A DNA stretch of 35,285 nt from Calditrichota bacterium (GCA_016934605.1 JAFGSO010000172.1:1-35285); one strand, 5' to 3'; shown: positions 17,478 to 26,401, counted from the first letter of the stretch. Notes: generated by a model from the sequence alone, not told the origin. Translations and numbers: made by a program.

Positions 17478-19508
17478 TCATCGAACCAGCAGCATCTTCC
17501 TGGACAACTTTCGATTCTCAAAATGAATTTGATATATGTAAATTCCTGAAGAAACCTGCTTGTCGTGATCATCACACCCATCCCAGCGAATTTCCTCGCC
17601 CCTGGTAAAGTATCCGTCTATGAGTGTCCTGATCCTACTTCCGGTAATATCAAAAATTTCAAGCTTTACTTTGCCGCTGGTATCAATCGTAAACGGAATC
17701 ATAGTGGTTCCATTGAAAGGATTCGGATAATTCTGAGCCAGAGTGAAATCCCGGATTACCTCATTACCTGGCTCCAAAGTGGCTATCGGAACCTCCCTGC
17801 TCATCTTTAATATTCTCAAATCCGGATCAAACTGGACAACCAGTGGAGAACCGCTGATCGGGATATGAAAATCCTGAACTTCCAGTGAGTCCCAGATCAT
17901 CAGTGTATCCCGGTTAATATGTGTGTCTATCACCCTCACTTCTATAGGCATTTTATAGAGATGACTGTAACCATCGAGTTTCTGCTTCTGTGCAATCCAA
18001 AAATGCAGGTAATCCTGTCCATTCTGCTGATAATGTGTATAGCCCCAATCATAAACCGGATAATAAGGTTCATAAATCCACTGCTGAAAAAACCAGTCAA
18101 GATCCATTTCACTTTTCATTTCACAAAAATCTCGAAACTCTTCAGTGGTTGCATCATCGTAAGCAAATGAGGGATCATTCGGATAATCATGCATGATTTC
18201 AAAGAAAACGGAATCTCCGACAACGTAACGCAACATATGCAGTACCCACATGCCTTTGGTATAAATAGTTCTTGAGAAAAGGTTATTCGGATTACTGGTA
18301 TCATAACGGTAAACAGCCGATCTGAAAATTGTTGAAAAATTATAGGGTTCCAGTGTACTGTTAACATATGTCCGGAATGAACTTTTATCATAATATGCTT
18401 CAATCCATAAAGCCTCACTGTAAGTCGCAAATCCCTCATTCAGCCAGATGTGATGCCAGTCCCGGCAGGTGACCAGATCCCCAAACCACTGATGAGCCAG
18501 CTCATGTGCATAAATAGTTTCCCAGCTGTCAGACACTGTTCCAATACTTGTACAGGTCTGATGCTCCATACCACCGCCCCATCCGAAAAGAGCATGACCA
18601 TATTTTTCTTCAATAAAAGGATATAAACCATACAATCGACTGAATACTTCCAGCATATCCGGTAATTTTTCAAATGCAGATCGGGCAGCTGTTAGCTGAT
18701 ACGGGTAAACATAATACTCAATCGGCATGAATTCACCCGGGGCAAATTGGAAAGAATCCGAAAAAGTTGTATAATTGGCTATGGCCAGAGATACCAGATA
18801 AGTGGTAATCGGATATTTTTCTTTCCAGATAAAAGTTGTGGTATTATTCGGATTGGGAATCTGGCCCTGAAGCAATCCGTTGGATGCGACGGTATATCCC
18901 GTTGGCACCGTTACTGCAATTTTCACGGAATCCATCTTGTCCGACGGATCATCTTTGCATGGCCACCAGGTCTGTGCCGCATACGGCTCACTCAGAGTAT
19001 ACACACCGTTACCAAACCAGAATCCCGCAAGTCCTTCCGGACGCGGAATACCGGAATAATTAACTGTTACGGTAAATGTTTCCCCTGCATCATAAACAGT
19101 GTCCAGAACAACTGCCAGCACCCAGTTGGAATGAGTGTAACTATTTATATTCCCCGACACCCACATATCCGACCAGTAAGGGGGATAATCTTCCCGTGAA
19201 TCAAAATTCAGATTTATGCGATCCAAGCCGTTTACATTGCTTCGGAACAGTCCCGTGACGGTACCTTCAAGGTTCTGTGGATCCATGCTGATTCGAAAAT
19301 CAAGATCATAATAAAGTTGATCATAGTCAGCAGAATCCGGCATACTGATTTTTGAGAATACTTTCTTATACAAAGTGAAATTGTTCTTTTTAATATCGGG
19401 TAATTTTTTACTGGCTTCTATCAATTCCTCCAGCCGATCTGGAGTAATCTGCTGTGAAAGTCCATTTGACACCATCAGCATTAGAATTAGAAATTTCCAC
19501 AATCTCAT
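17478..19508 (-). CDS. Secreted M1-family zinc aminopeptidase with sorting domain
   Basis: 676 residues with signal peptide MRLWKFLILMLMVSNGLSQ. M1 (gluzincin) domain: substrate-binding loop GGGMEH (311-316, the GxMEN motif with His in place of Asn), zinc site HELAH (335-339) and third ligand Glu358 in NEGF, spaced exactly as HEXXH-x18-E. WFGDLVTCRDWHHIWLNEGF between them is strongly conserved in the family. It removes N-terminal amino acids from peptides. The last 90 residues are a FlgD-like/Por-type domain (YPNPFNGTTMIPF, KLEIFDITGSRIRTL, SGIYIYQI), so it is exported to the surface or medium. GGAG lies before the ATG. It begins 18 bases after the MBL-fold gene and is very likely cotranscribed with it. 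Confidence 0.94.
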   Translation of the reverse strand: MRLWKFLILMLMVSNGLSQQITPDRLEELIEASKKLPDIKKNNFTLYKKVFSKISMPDSADYDQLYYDLDFRISMDPQNLEGTVTGLFRSNVNGLDRINLNFDSREDYPPYWSDMWVSGNINSYTHSNWVLAVVLDTVYDAGETFTVTVNYSGIPRPEGLAGFWFGNGVYTLSEPYAAQTWWPCKDDPSDKMDSVKIAVTVPTGYTVASNGLLQGQIPNPNNTTTFIWKEKYPITTYLVSLAIANYTTFSDSFQFAPGEFMPIEYYVYPYQLTAARSAFEKLPDMLEVFSRLYGLYPFIEEKYGHALFGWGGGMEHQTCTSIGTVSDSWETIYAHELAHQWFGDLVTCRDWHHIWLNEGFATYSEALWIEAYYDKSSFRTYVNSTLEPYNFSTIFRSAVYRYDTSNPNNLFSRTIYTKGMWVLHMLRYVVGDSVFFEIMHDYPNDPSFAYDDATTEEFRDFCEMKSEMDLDWFFQQWIYEPYYPVYDWGYTHYQQNGQDYLHFWIAQKQKLDGYSHLYKMPIEVRVIDTHINRDTLMIWDSLEVQDFHIPISGSPLVVQFDPDLRILKMSREVPIATLEPGNEVIRDFTLAQNYPNPFNGTTMIPFTIDTSGKVKLEIFDITGSRIRTLIDGYFTRGEEIRWDGCDDHDKQVSSGIYIYQIHFENRKLSRKMLLVR

Positions 19509-19526
19509 TATATCTCCATTTTCATT

Positions 19527-20363
19527 TCAAAAAAAATCATCCAGATAAATATCCTCATATTCCCTTAAAAAGGTTTGAACATTTGACTGGTGAGAATGTA
19601 AAGCAGCTATTTTAGGAAATTTTTGATTTAACTTCAGCTTGATTTCCTCCTCGGAATCGGCAGCATGTACTATTTCCATTCCTTCTACTGCCAGTTTTTG
19701 TACGTACGACTGTTCATTTTCAATGCGCCTGATAATATCCTCCTGGGATTTTGCAGGCTTACCATGACCGGGAATCAGGCAGCCAATATCATATAGAACA
19801 ACTACATCTTTCAATCGGCCCAGACTCTTCCAGTATTGCCTTATACTGTGTAAAATAAAGGGAGTTTGAGTCTGTATCAGCATATCTCCCGAAAAAAGCA
19901 TTTTTTCTTCGGGAATAACAATTGCAGTCATATCTGTGGAATGACCGGGAGTATGAAAAAATGCAAATGAATATGGCGGAATTTCCATGAACTCGCCATC
20001 CTTGATGAGGTTTACATCGTCCGGAAATCTGAGATCATCCAGATTTTCATACCCCTGCTTGCGATACATTCCTCTCAGGTATCTTACATCGTTGTTACGA
20101 ACATCCTCGGATTTACTTTTTAGACATTCATGGGCATACACCGGTAAATCATGAAAGGCGTGCCATCCTGAAATATGATCTCCATGAGTATGTGTGAGAA
20201 GAAGTATGGATTCAATCAGTTTCTGATCAATCATAAATTTTCTGATTCTTTGAAGTTCCGGAGGGAAAACACCAGGATCAATCAGGTAGGCCTCGGAATT
20301 ATCATAAACCAGTGTTGAATTCATTCCCAAAAATTGACTGCTGAAACGTCTGAGCATATTCAT
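19527..20363 (-). CDS. MBL-fold metallo-hydrolase
   Basis: 278 residues from the ATG at 20363. A TTG 21 codons upstream (20426) would extend it but has no ribosome site, and the region before residue 1 looks non-conserved. All metallo-beta-lactamase-fold ligands are there: HTHGDH at 58-63, the later His in TPGHSTD, Asp in FSGDMLI and His in IPGHGKP, so it should bind two metal ions and be active. The closest types are the hydroxyacylglutathione-hydrolase/lactonase-like group; the substrate cannot be told. No signal peptide, so it is cytosolic. First gene of a two-gene unit with the M1 peptidase and divergent from the SpoIIM-like gene. Confidence 0.87.
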   Translation of the reverse strand: MNMLRRFSSQFLGMNSTLVYDNSEAYLIDPGVFPPELQRIRKFMIDQKLIESILLLTHTHGDHISGWHAFHDLPVYAHECLKSKSEDVRNNDVRYLRGMYRKQGYENLDDLRFPDDVNLIKDGEFMEIPPYSFAFFHTPGHSTDMTAIVIPEEKMLFSGDMLIQTQTPFILHSIRQYWKSLGRLKDVVVLYDIGCLIPGHGKPAKSQEDIIRRIENEQSYVQKLAVEGMEIVHAADSEEEIKLKLNQKFPKIAALHSHQSNVQTFLREYEDIYLDDFF

Positions 20364-20473
20364 AAATTCCGGTTTGAAAGTTATAAGATCAGAAAAAATT
20401 TCTTTAATAGAAATGGTTATTTGCAATTGTTGCTTGAGGTTCGTAATATTTAATTTTCAAGGGAATATTTATC

Positions 20474-21052
20474 ATGTTTACGGATTTATTCGAGAACTTA
20501 CATTTCACCTATATATTTTGCACCGCTGTTCTGTTCATCGCAGGCATTTATTTTGCACCGACTATCGTTGATAAAAATATCCGCTGGATGCTGCGATACC
20601 CAAGATGGGTAGCCTCACTGATGGAGCGGTATTTCTCAGTCCGATGGGGATTTTTTTTCTTATTCCTTATCATTTTTATTCTCAACAATATGTCCCTTTT
20701 CCTTGGATTCCTGTCAGGTTTCCTGATAGTTCTTCCCCTGTTTTTTGCCTTTTTTACCGGGTTCAATGTAGCCGTTATCAGTTACGACCTGATGGGCTGG
20801 AAGGGAATCTGGCATATGTTGATGAATCCCATAGCCTGGCTTGAATTTCCGGCAGCATGGTTAAGTTTCGGGATGGGCATGAAAATCGGGGTAACAATCC
20901 TCACGTCAGGTAATTTTACACAAGCTGTCAGCCTTTTCAATACATTACTTCCTATCTATGGTAAATATGTTCTGGTATTATTATTGATTGCAGCGCTACT
21001 GGAATCGGGCCTCATTGTTCTGGCAGAGAAACACAAGGACGATATTTCCTGA
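20474..21052 (+). CDS. SpoIIM-like (DUF95) membrane protein
   Basis: 192 residues with four or five membrane segments. It matches the stage II sporulation protein M superfamily in pattern: an N-terminal helix, a central FFFLFLIIFILNNMS / FLSGFLIVLPLFFAFFTGFN pair, and an amphipathic WLEFPAAWLSFGMGMKIG segment that recalls the family's H-x-x-x-E-x-x-A-x-x-x-x-x-x-x-G core (His is not kept here). In sporeformers SpoIIM helps peptidoglycan degradation during engulfment; in non-sporulating bacteria, as this surely is, the family has no defined role. AAGGGA nine bases before the ATG supports the start. Single gene, divergent from the MBL gene and convergent with the ferritin-like gene. Confidence 0.72.
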   Translation: MFTDLFENLHFTYIFCTAVLFIAGIYFAPTIVDKNIRWMLRYPRWVASLMERYFSVRWGFFFLFLIIFILNNMSLFLGFLSGFLIVLPLFFAFFTGFNVAVISYDLMGWKGIWHMLMNPIAWLEFPAAWLSFGMGMKIGVTILTSGNFTQAVSLFNTLLPIYGKYVLVLLLIAALLESGLIVLAEKHKDDIS

Positions 21053-21055
21053 AAA

Positions 21056-21084
21056 CAGTCTGAAATTTTCCATTCTCAAGACTG
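21056..21084. terminator. Possible bidirectional terminator between convergent genes
   Basis: CAGTCT (21056-21061) and AGACTG (21079-21084) can pair across a 17-base loop, between the ends of the SpoIIM-like and ferritin-like genes. The stem is short and lacks a clear T-run on either side, so the call is tentative. Confidence 0.25.
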
Positions 21085-21097
21085 CCGTCGCTAATCA

Positions 21098-21637
21098 TTA
21101 GTGATCCAGGGTCCAACCTTCCTGTTTCAGGTACCAGTTATCCGGATCTTTGAGATATTGATAGGTATTATCCAGAACATCTTCATGGTCCTGTTCCATA
21201 TCTCTCAGAAAAGCGTAAAAACGTCTTGCTTTTTCATCGGCTGTTTCGTTATACAATTTAGTATACATTTTGACGCCATTCCGCTCGAACTCAATCGCTT
21301 TCTGGTAGACTTCCATATCATTATCAGAGATAGTTTCCTTTCCCTGCTTAACTGCCTCCAGTGAATTACTGAAGATAGTCTGCATTTCGCCTTTAAGACC
21401 TTTGTAATCCTTTTCCTCTTTTGAAAGCTGGGCCCAGTTTCCTGATTCATTCAATCGGGCATAAAAACGCTTGATTAGATCGGTATGCATTAATTCATCT
21501 TTAAACAGTTGCCTAAAAATATTCTTTACAAATTCATTTTGGGTTTGTTCAGCTCCCTTTTTATATAGTTGATATCCCTCCTCTTCTGTTTGAAGGGCCA
21601 GTTTCAATGCTTCCAGACTGTTCTGAATGTCCGCCAT
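21098..21637 (-). CDS. Ferritin-like / rubrerythrin-type diiron protein
   Basis: 179 residues, predicted as a four-helix bundle. Two copies of the diiron half-site are visible: Glu18-x6-Tyr25 with Glu48-x-x-His51, and Glu118-x6-Tyr125 with Glu148-x-x-His151. Together they give the full set of ligands for a two-iron centre as in rubrerythrin and ferritin-like proteins. There is no C-terminal rubredoxin domain (no Cys at all), so it resembles erythrin-type or symerythrin-like proteins that reduce peroxide or store iron; which one is not decided. AAGGAG eight bases before the ATG gives a strong start. It lies 88 bases downstream of the EEP-type lipoprotein gene and may share its transcript. Confidence 0.88.
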   Translation of the reverse strand: MADIQNSLEALKLALQTEEEGYQLYKKGAEQTQNEFVKNIFRQLFKDELMHTDLIKRFYARLNESGNWAQLSKEEKDYKGLKGEMQTIFSNSLEAVKQGKETISDNDMEVYQKAIEFERNGVKMYTKLYNETADEKARRFYAFLRDMEQDHEDVLDNTYQYLKDPDNWYLKQEGWTLDH

Positions 21638-21725
21638 ATTTAGATCTCCTTTTTGTTATGAATATCTAATAACTGTTAAAAATTTTCAATTAAGTAAAAT
21701 CTATATTTTTGAAAAGAAATTTAAA

Positions 21726-22652
21726 TCAATCAAACACCTGAAAACGGGCTCCCACCGGCCGGTGGTCTGAAACCTCATAAACATAAGAAGAAAAATACTG
21801 ATCCAGCTTGATAACTGCGGTAGTTCCATTTCCATATTCCTGCCGGGCATCGGCGGATATTAGAATATGGTCAATAATGCTTCTGGTGTTTCCTATATAC
21901 GTTGCATTTTCAAATGGATTTTCCAGAAGTATTGAGCTCAGAAATGTATAATCCTGGGAATCGTTGATGAACACCTGAAAAACATTATCCTCAGGGGGAT
22001 CATCCAGTTCATCATTCCAGTCACCGACTACAATATAATCTTTGTCACTGGAGCCAACTATTTCTGTGTCCAGATAATACTTAAGTTTTTCACATGCTTT
22101 GCGTCTCCTGTCTTCATTCTGCTCACCACCCAGAGCTTTCAGATGCAGGACGATAAGGGTAAAGTCGAAGGTTTTCAAATTGCTTGAAGCACTCATGTAG
22201 ATCTGAAGCGGTGGTCTCGGGAAACGATAAGAATCACCAGTAAAAATCAGCTTAACATCCGAAATAGAAATAATATTCTGTTTATAAATAACACCCGTTT
22301 TCTGGTATGAACCATCAGAATATATATCGAGAGAATAAATTCCGGAGTAATCGGGCAGTCTGTTCAACACCTCTCTGAAACTGATGGTATCTTCAATTTC
22401 CTGCATGCCAAAGATATCTGCATTCAAATCAATGATAATTTCAACAACATCCGAAATTGTTTCAGTTCCGAGTTTGGGAAAATTTTGAATATTCCAACTG
22501 ACAATATCTAGAGTTTCTTCTGCACCAAACTCAGGAACATCGATCCTGAGCGAATCCGGTATCCGACCATCTTCTGTTGATGTTATTCGTTTGTTACAGC
22601 TAAGTAAAAAAATAGTTAACCATACAAAACCGATGAATATAAACAGACGCAC
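21726..22652 (-). CDS. Endonuclease/exonuclease/phosphatase-fold lipoprotein
   Basis: 308 residues from a GTG at 22652 with GGAG five bases upstream; an in-frame TTG at 22667 is less likely. The signal peptide ends in a lipobox (FLLSC, Cys19), so it is a membrane-anchored lipoprotein. The EEP superfamily motifs follow in order: SWNIQNF (catalytic Asn54), MQEIED (metal-binding Glu), VLHLKA, VGDWNDE (Asp/Asn pair), SIIDHIL and SDHRPVG (catalytic His). All active-site residues are intact, so hydrolysis of a phosphodiester, as in extracellular DNases or sphingomyelinase-like enzymes, is likely; the substrate is not readable from the sequence. Confidence 0.9.
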   Translation of the reverse strand: MRLFIFIGFVWLTIFLLSCNKRITSTEDGRIPDSLRIDVPEFGAEETLDIVSWNIQNFPKLGTETISDVVEIIIDLNADIFGMQEIEDTISFREVLNRLPDYSGIYSLDIYSDGSYQKTGVIYKQNIISISDVKLIFTGDSYRFPRPPLQIYMSASSNLKTFDFTLIVLHLKALGGEQNEDRRRKACEKLKYYLDTEIVGSSDKDYIVVGDWNDELDDPPEDNVFQVFINDSQDYTFLSSILLENPFENATYIGNTRSIIDHILISADARQEYGNGTTAVIKLDQYFSSYVYEVSDHRPVGARFQVFD

Positions 22653-22781
22653 GAAATCTCCACTCAATTTGATACTGATTATAATTAGATGAAACCCTTA
22701 ACCAAAAGCAAGCAGTTCAAAAAGTTCTCTACTGACTAACACAAAAATATTTATATGTCATTCTGGGGGAACTCAGTAATG

Positions 22782-22810
22782 TTGCAAATTTTAGCAAAAA
22801 ATGTTATATT
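22782..22810 (+). promoter_or_regulatory. Promoter of the LapA-like gene
   Basis: TTGCAA (22782-22787), a 17-base spacer, then TATATT (22805-22810). It leaves a leader of about 18 bases before the GGGGAG ribosome site of the gene at 22835. Confidence 0.6.
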
Positions 22811-22834
22811 ACTCAATAAAACGGGGAGTAACTG

Positions 22835-23071
22835 ATGACATTTAAGAGAATTTTAATCTGGTTAATTGTATTTTTTGTTTTGATTCTTATCGTTCAAAAT
22901 CTGGATGTCATTCAACTGGACGTTTTTTTCTGGTCAATCCAGGCATCCCTTCTTCTGGTCATTTTGCTTCCTTTTCTCTTGGGTATCCTGGTCGGTTGGT
23001 TATTTACCTCTATTTATCTGAGACAACGCCGGCAGTTGAAAGAATCAAAACAAAAATCATCTGAAAGCTGA
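22835..23071 (+). CDS. LapA-domain (DUF1049) small inner-membrane protein
   Basis: 78 residues. Two membrane helices (about 5-25 and 37-60) joined by a short loop with the family pattern VQNLDVIQLDVFFW, then a charged tail (RQRRQLKESKQK), as in lipopolysaccharide assembly protein A domain proteins. In E. coli, LapA/YciS with LapB tunes lipopolysaccharide synthesis; the N-terminal membrane domain alone is widespread and its role elsewhere is unproven. No lapB-like gene is adjacent. GGGGAG before the ATG and a good promoter support it as a real gene. Confidence 0.85.
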   Translation: MTFKRILIWLIVFFVLILIVQNLDVIQLDVFFWSIQASLLLVILLPFLLGILVGWLFTSIYLRQRRQLKESKQKSSES

Positions 23072-23417
23072 AAAATATGTTTTATATTTCAACATAGTGA
23101 TGATTTTTATAACATCAATATATAATTGGCTGTTTAAATATTCGCCAAAAGTTATTCCCGGAATATCTCACCGAATTTAACAATTTCGCAAAATTATAAA
23201 ACTTTGTTGTTCTTCAAGTTTGAACACTATTTATATCAATATTTTACAGTTACTTATAAGAAAACATATTTTGTCCGAATCTTATTGCATCGTGCTCTTA
23301 CTCTACTGTAAATTTATCATAATTTTATCAAAGTTTTTTAAATTAGTGTCGATATTTAATATATTGTCTAAATTATAGACAAGCGAAGTACTAGATAGCA
23401 ACAGGAAGAAAATTTAA
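23072..23417. other. 346-base intergenic region upstream of gltX
   Basis: Very AT-rich, with no gene. It contains a weak hairpin after the lapA-like gene (TATGTT / AACATA) and the leader region of gltX with the inverted repeat listed separately. Confidence 0.5.
23364..23382. promoter_or_regulatory. Inverted repeat upstream of gltX
   Basis: TTGTCTA-AATTA-TAGACAA, a perfect 7-base dyad with a 5-base centre, 36 bases before the gltX start. TATATT (23360-23365) overlaps its left arm and could be the -10 box, though no good -35 partner is seen. The symmetry and place fit a repressor site or the start of a leader hairpin. Confidence 0.4.
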
Positions 23418-24872
23418 ATGCCCACTAAGGTTATCACACGATTCGCACCCAGTCCGACTGGATTCCTTCATGTCGGGGGCGCAAGGACTGCACTGTTTAA
23501 CTTTCTCTATGCCCGGAAAAACGGGGGCTCGTTCAGACTTCGCGTAGAAGATACGGATCAGAGAAGATCCAGCGATCTGATGACTAGGGTAATTTTAAAC
23601 GGTCTGGAATGGCTGGGAATACAATGGAATTGTGATGTTATTTTTCAGGGTAAACGTCTGAATCAACACCAGAATACAGCATTTTCTCTGCTGGAAAAAG
23701 GGGCTGCATATCTCTGTTTTTGCACACCTGAAGAACTTAAGGAACACCGGAAAAATTTCCGTTACAATGGACATTGCCGAAACCTCTCCTCTAAAAGCAT
23801 CGAAATTAAGAAATCAGAAGGGATTCCCTATTCTGTCCGATTTAAAGTTCCAGATGGAGTAACAATCTGGAAAGATAAGATTCATGGTTCTATTTCTTTT
23901 CAGAATAAAGAAGTTGAGGATTTTGTAATCCTCCGTTCAGACCGAACACCAACCTACAATCTGGCCGTTGTGGCAGATGACCATGATATGGGAATTACCA
24001 TGGTAATGCGCGGTGATGATCATATTTCGAATACTCCCAAACAATTAATGCTCTATCAGGCTCTTGGATGGACGGCTCCGGATTTTGCTCATATCCCGCT
24101 TATCATGGGTTCCGATGGAAAACGCCTTAGTAAACGACATGGTGCAACCTCAGTAGAAGACTATCAAAAAAAGGGTGTACTTAGTGATGCACTCTTTAAT
24201 TTCCTGGCTATCCTCGGTTGGTCTCCCCCTGATAACCGGGAAATCCTTTCGCGCAAGGAAATTACAGAGCTGTTCTCTCTGGATGGTATATCAAAAAAAA
24301 GTGCTGTTTTCGATGAAAAAAAGTTGGCCTGGATGAATCAACAGCATATTATCCGAAAAAGTGCATCTGATTTATATGAACCTATAATGCAAATCTGGCT
24401 CGAAAATGGTTTTATTTCAGAAGTTGAGATAAAATCTAAAAAAAACTGGATGCTAAAAATAATCGACCTCTTAAAACCCCGGGCTACCTTTCTTGCCGAT
24501 TTTATTGATCTTGGTGAATACTTCTTTAAAAAGCCTGGGCAATTCGATGAAAAAGGGATACAAAAACATCTGAAATCAGCAGAAGTCTGGGACTATCTGA
24601 GGGAAACCACTGCTGAATTAAAAGATTTGACAACATTTTCTGAAGAAAATATCGAACTTGGCATAAGAAATTTTGCTCAAAAGTATGGAGTGGGTGCCGG
24701 AAAAATCATTCATCCTCTACGACTGGCCTTAACGGGACGCACAGCCACACCCGGACTATTTGAAGTCATGGTTTTATTAGGAAAAGAAATAGTTCTGAAT
24801 AGACTAAATAGTTTTTTAAAAATGGAAGAATCCATAAAAAAACAGTTTCACACTCAACGGAGTGCCCAATGA
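23418..24872 (+). CDS. gltX: Glutamate--tRNA ligase
   Basis: 484 residues, normal length. Class I synthetase: the HIGH-type motif is PSPTGFLHVGGA (HVGG at 18-21) and the KMSKS-type motif is KRLSKR (235-240). A zinc site typical of some bacterial GluRS is present: Cys100-x-Cys102 and Tyr116-x3-Cys120. It charges tRNA-Glu with glutamate, or also tRNA-Gln if the organism uses the amidation route, which cannot be judged here. First gene of a three-gene unit: its TGA overlaps the ATG of the next kinase gene by four bases (ATGA), so expression of the synthetase and the signalling pair is coupled, an uncommon pairing. Confidence 0.97.
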   Translation: MPTKVITRFAPSPTGFLHVGGARTALFNFLYARKNGGSFRLRVEDTDQRRSSDLMTRVILNGLEWLGIQWNCDVIFQGKRLNQHQNTAFSLLEKGAAYLCFCTPEELKEHRKNFRYNGHCRNLSSKSIEIKKSEGIPYSVRFKVPDGVTIWKDKIHGSISFQNKEVEDFVILRSDRTPTYNLAVVADDHDMGITMVMRGDDHISNTPKQLMLYQALGWTAPDFAHIPLIMGSDGKRLSKRHGATSVEDYQKKGVLSDALFNFLAILGWSPPDNREILSRKEITELFSLDGISKKSAVFDEKKLAWMNQQHIIRKSASDLYEPIMQIWLENGFISEVEIKSKKNWMLKIIDLLKPRATFLADFIDLGEYFFKKPGQFDEKGIQKHLKSAEVWDYLRETTAELKDLTTFSEENIELGIRNFAQKYGVGAGKIIHPLRLALTGRTATPGLFEVMVLLGKEIVLNRLNSFLKMEESIKKQFHTQRSAQ

Positions 24873-26401
24873 ACGGTTGGAAAACTCTGGTTGTTGATGA
24901 CGAACCTGAAGTTGCTTCTCATCTGAATAACCAGCTTGCACAGCGGGGACTGAAGGTAGAGGTGGCCCATACTACAAATGAGGCCCAATTTCTGATCGAA
25001 AAAAACGAATATGATCTCGCCATTCTCGATATAATGCTTCCCGATGGTAATGGAATTGATCTATTCCGAATCCTTCAGGAAGAAAATCCCGATATTTATA
25101 CGATAATGATAACCGGACATGCATCGGTTGAAAATGCGATTTTCGCTCTGAACGAAGGTATAAATGGTTACCTGATCAAGCCGTTCTCAGATTCACAACT
25201 CTCGGCCGTCTTGAATAAAGCCGAGAAAACACTTCGGCTCAAAGCTGAAAATAAAGCTCTATTCCAGCAAATTGAACTTAATAAACAGTTTTATGAAGAT
25301 GTTCTAAATTCCACTAGTGAAGCCATATTAGTTGTCGATTTAGATTATAAAATTCAGTATTCCAACCGGGCTGCAGCAGAATTACTGAATCTGGAGGAGA
25401 TTCCTCCTGCAAAACCCCCTTTAGAAACATATATATTAGACGGTTATAAAATTTTGTCACATATATATCAGCAACTCCTTCAGGGAAAGTCAGTCGCCGG
25501 ATATCGGGTCAGTATTTCACCTGACGGCTCCAGCTCTTTTGATGCCCATCTGACTGCCGATTTCCTTTATGGAAAGAACGAGCATGTTGAAGGTTTGATC
25601 ATTAATCTTTCGAATCCATTGATTCATAATGAAGTTCTGAACAGAATCCTCCGCAAAGAAAAATTGAATACAATTAATCGTCTCGCTCACGTATTGAATC
25701 ACGAAATCCGCAATCCAATAAATATTCTATTTGGCCGGTTGCAGCTTTTAAAAGATGAATTTAAAAACGCAAAATTCGACCAGGCTTTCCCTGGTATACA
25801 GAAACAGATCGACAGGATTGTTACGGTTACAGATCTTTTATCCAAGTTCAATCTCAGTCGCGAAGATACTATTCCTGAACAATGCGCTATTTCTGAAATA
25901 TTCGATGATATTCTCTCCGAAAAAAAACCAGAATTTGCTGCCAAAAACATACAACTGAATTATTCCCTGGAACGAAACGGATTTTACGTTGAAGGAAACC
26001 TTATTCAGTTTTCAGATGCTTTTCGATATCTCCTGGATACTATCATCGAAATATCTTCAGAAAACGCTGTATTGGATGTTCAGGGAAAAGAGACAGGACA
26101 TTATTCTTCATCAAGATGGTACGAATTCCAGTTTATTTTACCAACAGAACAAAGCGATATTCATCAATTTTTTGAACCCTATAAATCAATTGATATGGAA
26201 ATTGATGGACTCATCGGATTGGGCATGGCCATAATGCATACAATATTTAATAATTACGGTGCCAAAATCGAAACCAGTTTTCAAAATACTTCTAAAACAC
26301 TGTTAAAAATCCGTTTTCCACTTTTCGATCAGGACCAAAAAAGACCCTTTAAACCATCACGGGAAATAAAATCAAAAAAAAGAAAGCGGAGGAGTGCTTA
26401 A
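24869..26401 (+). CDS. REC-PAS-histidine kinase with degenerate ATPase domain
   Basis: 510 residues. Receiver (1-120) with acidic pair Asp10/Asp11, phospho-acceptor Asp54 (ILDIMLPDGNG), Thr82 and Lys104 (IKPF), so it should be a functional receiver. A PAS domain (about 135-250) follows, then HisKA with His278 in LNHEIRNPI. The HATPase region is unusual. The N-box position reads FRYLLDTIIEIS with no Asn, and the DxGxG (G1) motif is missing before FEPY. Only the G2-like GLGMAI remains. ATP binding is therefore doubtful and the protein may be a pseudokinase, a phosphatase-only partner or a phosphorelay intermediate. The C-terminus is strongly basic. It starts inside the gltX stop and its own stop lies one base before the start of the NtrC-like gene. 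Confidence 0.88.
   Translation: MNGWKTLVVDDEPEVASHLNNQLAQRGLKVEVAHTTNEAQFLIEKNEYDLAILDIMLPDGNGIDLFRILQEENPDIYTIMITGHASVENAIFALNEGINGYLIKPFSDSQLSAVLNKAEKTLRLKAENKALFQQIELNKQFYEDVLNSTSEAILVVDLDYKIQYSNRAAAELLNLEEIPPAKPPLETYILDGYKILSHIYQQLLQGKSVAGYRVSISPDGSSSFDAHLTADFLYGKNEHVEGLIINLSNPLIHNEVLNRILRKEKLNTINRLAHVLNHEIRNPINILFGRLQLLKDEFKNAKFDQAFPGIQKQIDRIVTVTDLLSKFNLSREDTIPEQCAISEIFDDILSEKKPEFAAKNIQLNYSLERNGFYVEGNLIQFSDAFRYLLDTIIEISSENAVLDVQGKETGHYSSSRWYEFQFILPTEQSDIHQFFEPYKSIDMEIDGLIGLGMAIMHTIFNNYGAKIETSFQNTSKTLLKIRFPLFDQDQKRPFKPSREIKSKKRKRRSA

Noticed and set aside
18747..19199. 150-codon frame antisense to the M1 peptidase
   Set aside because: A shadow of a well-supported gene, rich in Cys, Arg and Ile without a domain.
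24288..24301. Run of eight A in gltX as a programmed frameshift site
   Set aside because: The reading frame continues normally with full-length gltX, and no alternative frame product or stimulating hairpin is seen.
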